The notes beneath the pieces were generated by a model. The model was not told the DNA's origin. It was given only the letters and a program-made list of their open reading frames with translations, and did not search any database. This document shows, piece by piece, positions 1 through 9,197 of a stretch of 21,603 nucleotides of DNA (position 1 is its first letter; the number at the start of each line of letters is the position of its first letter). A program made the translations under genes and the position numbers. The stretch is from Chara braunii (Eukaryota > Streptophyta > Charophyceae > Charales > Characeae): contig BFEA01000728.1 in NCBI GenBank assembly GCA_003427395.1, positions 371,157 to 392,759 of the forward strand. Direction: 5' to 3'.

Positions 1-104
1 CAGTCCGGTTCCTATTCCCCCGGCAAGTCAAAATTGGTTACATCATATTACTCACTCAACGCTTCCTTCCGTCAGGCCGAAGGACCCCTGACCAGCATTG
101 ATTA

Positions 105-118
105 CTCCTTCTAAGGAG
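105..118. repeat. Short hairpin in LINE 3' flank (left copy)
   Basis: CTCCTT, a 2-base loop and AAGGAG form a 6-bp perfect stem; the mirror copy lies at 3572-3585. It sits about 30 bases beyond the ORF2 stop codon. In LINEs, 3'UTR stem-loops can be recognised by the element's own reverse transcriptase; that role here is only inferred. Confidence 0.4.
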
Positions 119-148
119 GATTGACTGTCAGCTTGCTGAGGCTTCTAG

Positions 149-748
149 TTAGGGCCTGTCGAATGAGTCCCTGTATTGCGAGAACAGTGGGGGGGTCCGC
201 TCTGTGTTCTGTTGTTTGTCCTTGTCCTTCTCTTTGTGTGTCCTCCTTTTGTTGATCACCATACAGAACCTTCTGCCAGGTCCCCCGGCAGGTACCCTCG
301 TAGTCTTCATGATTGTGCCTGATGCCATTTCTTCCACCTCAGTCTTCTTGGTCTGTCTCGTAGAGTTCACTATTCTCCGGCATCTGCTCCTGATTTCCGT
401 CTCTGCCATGCTCAGCAGTAGTGACCACATTTCTTCCCTTGCCACCTTTGTTCCCTCGACTGTCTGAGTGCACTTGCGTTTCCATATCACCCACAAAGCC
501 AACTTCCTGAGCAGGGTGGACCATACTTCCCTGCTGCCTGTGATGTTGTTGGGGATGTTAGTTAGGAGTAGGATAGAGATAGGGGGAATGTTAGGGGGGG
601 GCGAAGCGAACAGGAACGAGCATAGCTCATGGACCTTCTTCCATGTCCAGGTTGCTTCTGGGCAGAAGAGGGGGCAGTGGGGGATGTCTTCGGGTGAGTC
701 GTTGTTGCACCTTGAGCAACATTCCGAGCTATCAGGATCAGAATGTTT
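149..748 (-). pseudogene. LINE ORF2 C-terminal fragment (zf-RVT and tail), left-arm copy
   Basis: On the minus strand this frame is open from the repeat junction (about 748) to a TAA at 149-151. It holds the zf-RVT zinc-binding module typical of plant LINE ORF2 C-termini, with Cys pairs at the ECCSRC and HCPLFC stretches, followed by a basic tail ending in FDRP. The fragment has no start codon of its own; its first in-frame TTG is at 502. Compared with the plus-strand copy at 2867-3541 it reads Gln (CAG, 464-466) where that copy has TAG, and it lacks 25 in-frame codons present there. Upstream it is fused through a GAAA-like microhomology to an RT segment (749-816). This is a displaced 3' end of a LINE, not an independent gene. 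Confidence 0.8.
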
Positions 749-880
749 TCTGTGATCTTCTTTGCAGCCTCGTTTAGAGCCATCACATTATCCAGGATGT
801 GAATAAGGTTGCCGCTTGCTCTAAACGAGGCTGCAAAGAAGATCACAGAAAAACGAATGCAAGCGGCAACCTTATTCTTC
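749..880. repeat. Fold-back centre: nested inverted and direct repeats of the LINE RT region
   Basis: Bases 749-780 are the exact reverse complement of 817-848 (32 bp), and 801-819 are the reverse complement of about 859-877 (19 bp). Both pairs come from the LINE RT stretch around NEAAKKIT and QAATLFF, just before motif A. On the minus strand 846-749 reads into HILDNVMALNEAAKKITEN and then jumps to the zf-RVT region of the 3' end. On the plus strand the same RT stretch continues normally into motif A. This is the symmetry point where the LINE sequence turns round. Confidence 0.85.
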
Positions 881-3541
881 GACTTTGAAAAGGCATACGA
901 TCAAGTCAATTGTGACTTCCTCCACAACTACATGAAGAAGATGGGAGTTGGCCCAAATTCCAGAGAGTGGGTTAGAGTACTCTGCGGGGATGCCACAGGC
1001 AGGGTGCAGATAAACAGAATACTGTCAGACACCTACCCGATATCGAGATCAGTCCGGCAAGGCAACCCCCTCGCACCCCCAATATTCTTGTTCATAATGG
1101 AAGCCATAGCATCGTTCTTGCACAAGGACCCATCCATAGACCGCCTGACCGATCGAAACCACAACCCCCTCCACGACTTTGCTCTCCCCACAACACTGAT
1201 GTTCGCAGACGATCTCATGGTCCTCATCCGCACTAACAACTTCTCCTTCCAGGCCTTGGTGCGCGCCATGGAAGCCTTCAGACTTCCCTCAGAAATGAAG
1301 GTCAATTGGTTGAAAACGGCAGGGTGGTGGCTTGCAGAAGGCACCCCCCCCCAACCCCCAGACCCATCCACCCCAATGTCTTGGACTACAAGCGATCAAG
1401 CACTCCGATATCTAGGCATTATGGTAAATAGGGATGGCACCTGGCAAGGGATGGGGGAGACTCTACTCGCCAAAGCAATAAACCGGCTAGCCACCTGCAA
1501 CAAAGCCCAGGCCTCCCTTCTAGGGAGAGCCCTAATCATCAACACAGCAGTATTCTCCACTTTGTGGTACATGGCCTCCATATGGTGCCCCCCCGATGAC
1601 GACCTGGAGAAGTTGAAGGCTAGAGCCAGATGCTATTTGTGGATTGGCGACCCCAGCAGAACCTCCTACATAAACAAGGTGGCCTGGCGAACTGTCATCA
1701 GGAAACCACAAGGAGGAGGACTAGGTATAATCGACCCTAAACAGGAAGCGATCGCTCTCCAAATGAAATGGATAATCAAAATCCTAACCAAACAAGCCCT
1801 CCCGTGGACCAAGATGGCGGTAGACAACATAAGGAATTTGGCACCAGTAGCGACCCCACCGAACATGAGTGGCATGTTCTGGATCATGGCAAAGGAATGG
1901 ACAATCAAATCGGGGAGACCAACAAGGAAAACTAACCCAGCAACCCACATTCAACCCCCCACTACACCCACCCCCTACTGGTCACCGATCCTGAACGCCT
2001 GGCGTCGTATGATACCAGAAAAAGAAAGAACCCCCGAGCAACAAAGAGGAAGTCCTACGACATCCCTTGTTCTGCAACCCTTGGATCAAAGACACAGAGG
2101 GCAGACCGTGGACTCTCCGGGCCAAAGACCGGAGATGGTTGTCTTGGGTGGAGAGAGGAGTATGGCAGGTCAAACATCTCTGGTCCAAGGACCGACAAGA
2201 ATGGCTCACCGCATAGGACCTTCGCACTCCCTAAAAAGGTTGCCACCTACTGACCACCAACCTATCAGAAATCCTCCAAAGCATTCCCCCCCCATGGACG
2301 ACCCTCCTAAAAGAGACACATACGTGGAAACCAGGAGACTGGGGACTACTCACTACACAAACCCCACCAACAAGAGCCTACCGCTTTGTGTCAAAACCGG
2401 ACTCAACTACCAGGCCAAGTTCGTATCCTAACCCATCACCAAACACAACATATATGAACTAGAGGTCCTAAACAAAACACCACAGAACGAACAAATAGAA
2501 ACCTACCTTCTCAGGAAGGTTAGAGTCTCTCACAAGAAACCCTGGTTTATATTCCAATCGGAACTCAACATCAAGGAGCTGGAATTTGACCCAAAGGAAT
2601 GGATATGGGATCTGGGCACGGCCGGTAAATCGAGGACGATAACAAAATATGACGTTAAGTTCGGATATAACCTCGGGCTACAAACCAGGGACCCGAATCC
2701 AAGGCTGGCAGAGAAACGGAGAACCATACTGAACCTAGATACCACGACCCCCATCTACACCACATGGACCAAATACCTCCTCATCAGACCAATTAGAATC
2801 CGAAGTATGCAATGGCTCATAGCACATGCAGCCCTCCCAGTCAACCAATGGCTACACGTGAGAAGGAAACATTTTGATCCTCATAGCTCGGAATGTTGCT
2901 CAAGGTGCAACAACGACTCACCCGAAGACATCCCCCACTGCCCCCTCTTCTGCCCAGAAGCAACCTGGACATGGAAGAAGGTCCATGAGCTATCCTCGTT
3001 CCTGTTCGCTTCGCCCCCCCCTAACATTCCCCCTATCTCTATCCTACTCCTAACTAACATCCCCAACAACATCACAGGCAGCAGGGAAGTATGGTCCACC
3101 CTGCTCAGGAAGTTGGCTTTGTGGGTGATATGGAAACGCAAGTGCACTTAGACAGTCGAGGGAACAAAGGTGGCAAGGGAAGAAATGTGGTCACTACTGC
3201 TGAGCATGGCAGAGATGGAAATCAGGAGCAGATGCCGGAGAATAGTGAACTCTACGAGACAGACCAGAAGGACAAGCAACCAAGAAACGTTCATTCATAA
3301 GGAACTGGTTGCTAAAGGGCAAGGTGGCAACGATAGTTGACAACAGACTGAGGTGGAAGAAATGGCATCAGGCACAATCATGAAGACTACGAGGGTACCT
3401 GCCGGGGGACCTGGCAGAAGGTTCTGTATGGTGATCAACAAAAGGAGGACACACAAAGAGAAGGACAAGGACAAACAACAGAACACAGAGCGGACGCCCC
3501 CACTGTTCTCGCAATACAGGGACTCNTTCGACAGGCNCTAA
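817..3541 (+). pseudogene. LINE (L1-like) ORF2 3' half: RT palm/thumb and zf-RVT, disrupted
   Basis: This is the C-terminal half of a LINE polyprotein that would do target-primed reverse transcription. The frame open to 2431 begins with NEAAKKIT, then RT motif A (FDFEKAYDQV), motif B (VRQGNPLAPP) and the catalytic FADD at 1202-1213, then thumb-like sequence. About position 2065 a one-base shift moves the coding frame; it continues as a Trp-rich stretch (CNPWIKD, WLSWVERG) with stops near 2212 and 2230. A further shift near 2445 leads into the frame ending at 3151, which contains the zf-RVT module (Cys/His cluster 2890-2955). A TAG at 3149-3151 and a TGA near 3342 cut the tail; the original stop is probably TAA at 3539-3541. 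It lacks endonuclease and RT fingers, which lie inverted at 3711-5984. Confidence 0.88.
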
Positions 3542-3689
3542 NTAGAAGCCTCANCAAGCTGACAGTCAATCCTCCTTAGAAGGAGTAATCAATGCTGGTC
3601 AGGGGTCCTTCGGCCTGACGGAAGGAAGCGTTGAGTGAGTAATATGATGTAACCAATTTTGACTTGCCGGGGGAATAGGAACCGGACTG
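2867..3689. repeat. Right arm of large inverted repeat
   Basis: This arm mirrors 748-1. It contains the zf-RVT end of ORF2, its C-terminal tail and 148 bases of 3' flank. Relative to the left arm it carries 75 extra bases at about 3271-3345, several substitutions, and four N bases (3526, 3537, 3542, 3554) where the left arm has defined bases. The boundary at 3689 coincides with the start of the window in the left arm, so it is a window limit rather than a demonstrated homology limit. Confidence 0.95.
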
Positions 3690-4154
3690 ACGCTCCCCAT
3701 AATGGATATCGAGCCTGCTTGGTCGATGTGAAAGCAGTTGTCTGTTAGTTTTATGATTCTCTTGGCTAATGCCTTTGCTAGGATTTTGTACGACGTTGTG
3801 AGAAGTGAGATTGGTCTGTAGTTCTTGAGGTCCTCCTTGTCGCCCTTTTTGTATACTAGCGACACTACGCTGGTGCTCAGAAATTGACCCAGGCCTCTCT
3901 TTTCTCTGCTGTCGTTGATGAAGTTAAAGAGGTCATTGCCCAATGTTGGCCAAAACTGGATCCATAATTCTTTGGACAGGCCATCGATCCCGGGTGCTTT
4001 GCCGTTTCCCATCTAGGACACGACCGTGTGAAGTTCACCTATGGTGATTGGCTTATCCAAGTCCTCCGTTTGTTCTTGGGTGATCGTTCTCTCTAGGTAG
4101 GTCATCATGTGCTGACGGGCGTTGATATTAGCTGTTGGAAGAGGGGCGGGGGGG

Positions 4155-4556
4155 TTGGACTCGTAGAGGTCGATGTAGAAGGACCTGACTATTCTTACCA
4201 TGTCTGCACCGACTGACTTTGTCGTCCCCTGGTCTGCTGGGTCCTTCAGCCCCTCGATTGTGTTGTTTCTTGCATTGGCCTTGATCTTGGAGAAAAAGAA
4301 CTTGGACATGGATACATATAGGATGTAGTCATTCATTCGGGCGCGTATCTGCAGGGGTTTGGACTCGTAGAGGTTGGCGTAGAAGGACCTCGCTATTCTT
4401 ACCATGTCTGCGCTTGACTGACTTTGTCGTCCCCTGGTCTGTTGGGTCCTTCAACCCCTCGATTGTGTTGTTCCTTGCATTGGCCTTGATCTTGGAGAAA
4501 AAGAACTTGGACATGGATACATATAGGATGTAGTCATTCATTCGGGCGCGTATCTG
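4155..4556 (-). repeat. Tandem duplication B in LINE ORF2 (period about 204 bp)
   Basis: Two copies (about 4155-4352 and 4359-4556) share nearly all bases, including the stretch coding SKFFFSKIKANARNNTIEG. The 204-bp period is 68 codons and would keep frame, but copy 2 has one extra base near 4408 and shifts frame. The copies share the segment coding LQIRARMNDYIL with duplication A. Confidence 0.9.
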
Positions 4557-4980
4557 TAGGCCTTTGAGTTCCCATCTTCTCCATTCGTTTAGTTCGTCCG
4601 CGGTAGATTGGAGTAGGTTGTGGTAGGAGTTGGAGGGATCGAATGCTAGGTTGGTTTCTGCGATGTCGAGTATGATGTGAAGTTCTTCCTTCGTGTGTTT
4701 GCTTTCTCCTGCTATGCTTCTAGACTCTGCTGAGACCGTCTGAGCCAGGGATAGGATGTAGTCATTTATTCGGGAGCGTATTTGTAGGCCTCTGAGTTCC
4801 CATCTTCTCCATTCGTTTAGTTCATCTGCGGTAGATTGGAGTAGGTTGTGGTAGAAGGAGTTGGAGGGATCGGATGCTAGGTTGGTTTCTGCGATGTCGA
4901 GTGTGATGTGAAGTTCTTCCTTCCTGTGTTTGCTTTTTGCTGCTATGCTTCTAGACTCTGCGGAGACCGTCTGAGCCAGG
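4523..4980 (-). repeat. Tandem duplication A in LINE ORF2 (period 228 bp, in frame)
   Basis: Copies 4523-4749 and 4751-4980 match at about 94% by eye (roughly 14 differences and one 3-base indel). The unit encodes about 76 residues, including LQTVSAES-like, AETNLA and TADELNEWRRWEL stretches. Both copies remain open, so the linker between endonuclease and RT is lengthened without breaking the frame. The divergence shows that it is not a simple assembly echo. Confidence 0.92.
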
Positions 4981-5984
4981 TCCATATAGTAGTCTATGAA
5001 CCATTTGTGCGTGTCATGACGTTTCTTCTCGTCTTGCTGTATGAACCACCAGATCCATCGGAGTGCCTCAGTCATGCATTCTGTGGAGAGGCGTGAGTTG
5101 TTGAGTCTAAAAAAGCCTTGACCTTTTTCTCCTGGAGAGTTGAAGTTAAGGAGCAAGTAGGTTGGTTTGTGGTCGAGCCCCGTAAAGGATGCTGCTGGTA
5201 GGATACCGATGTCCTTGATTGCTCCCTGTAGCATGTCAGAAATTAAGAAGAAATCGATTCGTGATAGTGATGTGTGGTTAGAGTGGTTCCTCTTGACTAG
5301 GGAGAAGGCTTTCTTGCGTGGGTGGAGGATTCGGAATGGGTCGACTAGGTCGAACTCTGTCATGATGTTTCGTAGGTGTGTGCTCGGTCTTGTGGGTCCC
5401 AACAACACTGCCCGAGAGATGCAATCCAGGCTGGGGTCCAACGTGGTGTTCCAGTCACTTGCTATGATTAGCGGTAGGGGGGTCGGGAATAGTGATTTGA
5501 CGTGGTAAAAAAAAACTAGGCATTCGGCTTCCGTGTTGGGGGCGTATAGGTTTAGGATCCTGATCTCTTCCCCTTGCCATGTAATTTGGATCCATGACCA
5601 TCTGCCTTCCGTTGTGTCTCCTTCGCCGTTGCTTACCAGACCCTCGGACCGGATTTTGGAGGTAGTTGGTATAAGGATTGTTGTGTCGCGGTTGCTTTGG
5701 TCTACTTTGTTGGACCACAGTGTGAATGGGCATCCCCCTAGGCTCTTCTCCACGGTCCTCTTTATTCTTGTGTGGTTAGTGAGGTTGGATAGGTGGGTCT
5801 CTTGTAGGAGAATGACGTCGGGTTTGGGATTTCTTTTGTCTTTGAGGCCGAGTCTAATGTCTCGTAGTTTGTCGTCTTCGGTGAGAATGTTGCCCAAGCT
5901 GTTGACGTTCCAACTGTGGATGGTTAGTCCTTTTGCTTGCCGGTCCGTTCTCGCTGTCCCAGAGTGGTTATTGTTGTCAACCAT

Positions 5985-6249
5985 TCGATTACGTCTGACG
6001 GGTTGCTGTGTGCAAAAATTCTGGTTTTATTTTCTTTGGGGTGGAGGTTGTGGTGCGGAGTTCAGTCGTGGGGGGGCGTTGGGGTCTCTAATCAGCCGCT
6101 GCTGTGGTCCCTGCGCTGTCAGGTCCGGTTCCTTCGGTTTCTTCACCGTCATCGTTTGCCCTTCTCCCGACGGCAAATCCCAGGTTGTATCCCCCCATGC
6201 TGCCCTCGGGTGCTAGGGTGGTACCGATCCCGTCACTGCCCGAGGATAT
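5985..6249 (-). other. LINE inter-ORF spacer
   Basis: This 265-base stretch lies between the ORF1 stop and the ORF2 ATG. In the ORF2 frame there is a TAA about 40 bases upstream of the ATG, so ORF2 is not fused to ORF1. I see no conserved element in it. Confidence 0.6.
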
Positions 6250-8864
6250 CTAGTCGTTCAGCCCTTCGTCGTCGTCGTATTCACCCATGTGCCTATCCTC
6301 GTCCTCCAGTTCCAGGTAAAGCGGCTCAGCTTCATCCTGTAGGGAGTGTTTTGTGAAGAGGATGTGGGATCTAATGATGGCGGCCAGGAATCGGCCATGT
6401 CCTCTGCCGGACACATCTTGCCTGCAAGTGTGTTGTATGGCAGGGCGGTCACAGTGTTCCTTGCTCTCCACATCTGCCCATCGTGCAACCTCAATTTTTC
6501 TTATAGTTTTACAAGGATTGGTTCAAAGGATCTGGTTGTGGCGAGTTCCTGGTTGATCTCGTCTGAGTCTTCTCTGGGGGGGGCGAGGATTCCGTAGATT
6601 CCTAGGGGAGAGTCTTCGGATATGCCTTCCCTGATTGTTCTGGCCAGTATCCGGTGGTCTCCCACAGTCGGGAAGGCGAAGGATACGTCTGTGGCTACCT
6701 GCCACTCCTCGAACTGATTTATGTACCGGATGGGGACCAAGGGTCTGACTGACTTGATCGTTTTGCGATTTGAGGTAGCTTTCTCAGTGACATGGGGGGC
6801 CTTGTTGTCTGCCACATTTTGGATGGTGCAATATTCTTTTCTGTGGCTTTTTTTGTATTCCATGTTCTGCTCAAACAGGCACTTTGTTTGAGCAGCGACG
6901 ATGGCGATCTCTTGTTCGAGGGCTCGCTGCTCGTTGCCATTTCCTATCGTATCCGTCGTGGATTTTCTGGATCTCTTGACCCTGCCCTTTGATGACTTCC
7001 ACTTCTTCGGTACCATGTCTCTGATTGGGTTCTTGTAGATATGAGTTTTTGCACTGGATCCGAACTCGGAGCTCGAGTTGTCTCTTTCCCACTTCTCCTC
7101 ATGATATCTAAAGGCGCTGAATCCTGACAACTCACTCTGTTCTCTCAGGATGTCGTAGGTGTTCGTGGATGTGTGGATGCCTGCTACCGGGCCTTTGCTG
7201 CTCCGGCCTGTCTTCTCCTGATGCTTCATGCATGACACTGATGTTGAATTTTTTCTCCCTCTCATTTTTGGCTCTTTCCAGATATTCCTGCAGCTAGGTA
7301 ATGGGGGAGTCTCCCTGTTCTTTCGGTTTGCCTTCCCTGTCGCTCTTGGAGGGAGATATGTCCATTCCTTTGTGGGTACAGTCCTGATTTGTTATTGGGC
7401 TAGGGTCTGATTCAGTCGGGGCTTCCTGTGAACTCCGTGTGTCAGTAGGGGGGCTTCCCTTTTCAGTTGATCCGTTCTTTCTTATTTTCTTCCCGCTCGG
7501 TGTCCCGGTGTTCTCCTTTTGTGGTGAGGCCTTTCTCTAAAGGGAGGGGTCGGTCTCTAGGGTGCGTCCCTCAATGAATTTGGCTGCGTCCAGGATGTCG
7601 TTGTCCTCTTCTTGCTTGGCGAGGGCGTCTGCAGTTTGCTGTCTGATTGACTCAAGGTCCCACAACAGGTCTTCGTGTTTCTTTTCTTCTTTGATCGCAC
7701 GGGAATCCACCACCGAGTCTGAGTATATTTTCCCTGGGATTCCTGTTATCTTCTTTGCTCCCACGTGGTGCCATTTGCTGTCTGGCGATGGAAAGATGTC
7801 TGGCTGTTTGATTGTCGGGGTTGTGTTCGTGTATGTCCATATCCACTTAGGATCTGGGATATTATCGTCGAAGACCCAACCATCGTAGTCTGGGTCATTG
7901 ACGAACAAGATACCTTTGGCCTCTTCAACTTCGACGAGAATGTTCTATCTCAGTTTTTTTCTGTTCAGGGGAGCGTGGGCATTTGGGATCTGTTCCCAGG
8001 TGGCCTCTTTCTCTGCACCTGAAGCAGATTGGCGAGGCTTTGGTAGACACTGTTACTAACGTGACTTTGTCTCCAATGAGACATTGCCACTCTTCAGGGA
8101 ACACTGGGGGGTCGTCAGTCAGTACCTCTAGGATTGCTGTTACGGAATCGCAGTGGGGGCCCAAGAAGTCGGGCGTAGGGAGAACCCATTTTAACACTTT
8201 GTTTGCGGGGTATTCGACTTCCAACCGGTCCTTAATCAGGGGATGGCCTTTGGGTGGGATGTTGTCAAATTGTACCCAGAACTTCTCCCTCATCAATCGC
8301 TGTTTGTAGGACTTCAGCTCGCTGGGCTGTCTCCGGTTTCCAGAGTGAAAGGGTGCAGACAGATCCATTGCAGTTCAAGGCTTTGCATTTCTCCAGCATG
8401 TGCGTTGCTTGATATGCGTCTTTAAAGACCACGATCATCATGGTTCTACCCAGACCAAGCAGGGAGAACTTGTCGACCTCTGTTTTGATGTTCTCGTGTT
8501 CTTGAATGGTTTTCACCATCCATTTCCTTTTCTCGATGGGGGAGAGTCTTGCCCCGGCGTTGGAGAAGTAGAAGATGAGAGCAGGCTTCTCATATGTCGC
8601 GTTGGTGTTGGCGATCTTGTCTTTTGGGTATGCCCAGGCGGTCACTTCCTCATCGGTGTTATCCTTCACATTCCTGACTTTGATTATGACTTCCTCCCCA
8701 ATCTTGTCNTCCTCCCCAATCTTGTCTTTTGGGTATGCCCAGGCGGTCACTTCCTCATCGGTGTTATCCTTCACATTCCTGACTTTGATTATGACTTCCT
8801 CCCCTTTGATTTTTGGGGCTTCCAGCAGCAATCGAAGTGTCTCGTGATCTACATTGGATGCCAT
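6250..8864 (-). pseudogene. LINE ORF1 (gag-like, CCHC zinc knuckle), multiply frameshifted
   Basis: ORF1 of the minus-strand LINE, probably an RNA-binding protein of the retrotransposition particle. It starts at ATG 8864 (MASNVDHE). The first 200 codons resemble the RRM/DUF4283-like N-terminus of plant L1 ORF1 proteins. Frame changes near 8290; the next segment (to 7925) has FWVQFDNIPPKG and a zinc knuckle at 7979-8026 with spacing C-x2-C-x4-H-x6-C. A shift in an A-run near 7955 leads to a segment ending at TAG 7537; reading continues past it to another TAG near 7296. Another shift gives the 7265-6501 segment, which has a basic KKWKSSKGRVKRSRKS stretch. A last shift near 6505 continues to an acidic end (EYDDDEGLND, stop at 6250). 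ORF2 begins 265 bases downstream. The internal 105-bp duplication (8614-8804) is listed separately. Confidence 0.8.
8614..8804. repeat. 105-bp tandem duplication with an N inside LINE ORF1
   Basis: Bases 8614-8699 and 8719-8804 are identical, separated by a partial echo of the flanks containing N at 8709. On the minus strand the duplicated unit codes the EEVIIKVRNVKDNTDEEV region of ORF1 and stays in frame. The perfect identity and the N suggest an assembly join as much as a real duplication. Confidence 0.9.
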
Positions 8865-9011
8865 TTGGGAGGGTTCTTTGAGGTGGCTGTTTTTGTTGCA
8901 ACTACCGTGCTGTAGCGGCGTTGGTAAGTTTGAGTCATTCCTGAGATTGCTCGTCGCTGGTAACGTGGTGGGGTTAATGCGTTTCTCCCTTTCTGCTGTT
9001 TGCTGGAGGTG

Positions 9012-9012
<1 letters not shown>

Positions 9013-9063
<51 letters not shown>
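9013..9063. repeat. (GTT)17 / (AAC)17 microsatellite
   Basis: About 17 uninterrupted GTT units. It lies about 150 bases upstream of the ORF1 start in LINE orientation, so it may be in the LINE 5'UTR or mark its 5' flank. The poly-Val reading across it is not evidence of a gene. Confidence 0.97.
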
Positions 9064-9064
<1 letters not shown>

Positions 9065-9197
9065 CCTCTCTAGGCTACGTGGTCCTGTAGGGTTTTGTTT
9101 TTTCTTTTTTCAATCAATTGGTTGTGAGCGTTAGATGCGTTACGTTAGTGCACGTGTAGAAAACTAAAAAGTGCAATTTTTCCTTGTTTTTTGTTTT

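Larger units (their letters stand above)
1..748. repeat. Left arm of large inverted repeat (LINE 3' end)
   Basis: This stretch is the reverse complement of 2867-3689. Paired coordinates sum to 3690 from position 1 to about 343 and to 3615 from about 351 to 748, so the right arm carries 75 extra bases (about 3271-3345). Homology fades at 731-748 (17 of 20 bases) and then stops. I noted only a handful of substitutions across roughly 740 aligned bases. The arm ends exactly at the window edge, so its true outer limit is unknown. Its content is the 3' part of LINE ORF2 plus about 148 bases of 3' flank, read on the minus strand. Confidence 0.95.
3711..5984 (-). pseudogene. LINE (L1-like) ORF2 5' half: APE endonuclease and RT fingers
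   Basis: Starts at ATG 5984, with an in-frame TAA about 40 bases upstream. Residues 20-275 form an apurinic-type endonuclease that would nick target DNA: N26 (SWNVNS), E62 (LLQETHL), Y147 (NLYAPN), D177/N179 in SDWNT (usually GDxN), D244 (SRIDFF) and D271-H272 (LDHKP). Residues about 330-490 are an EN-RT linker containing an in-frame tandem duplication (4523-4980). A second duplication (4155-4556) carries a one-base insertion near 4408 that ends this frame at 4329. Coding resumes at 4405, meets TAG 4013-4015 (probably an old CAG) and continues with RT fingers: GKAPGIDG, LVYKKGDKEDLKNYRPISLL and HIDQAG. Homology to LINEs stops at about 3711, immediately before the inverted repeat. Endonuclease residues look intact; the whole ORF2 cannot be functional. 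Confidence 0.9.

Noticed and set aside
817-8864. Simple twin-priming inversion as the full explanation of the LINE
   Set aside because: Twin priming leaves the 3' end at the outside of the insertion; here the LINE 3' end lies between the halves and is present twice, so the model does not fit alone.
8854-9090. Frame with a long Val run opposite the LINE 5' end
   Set aside because: The run is a translation of the (GTT)17 microsatellite and the frame overlaps the ORF1 start on the other strand.
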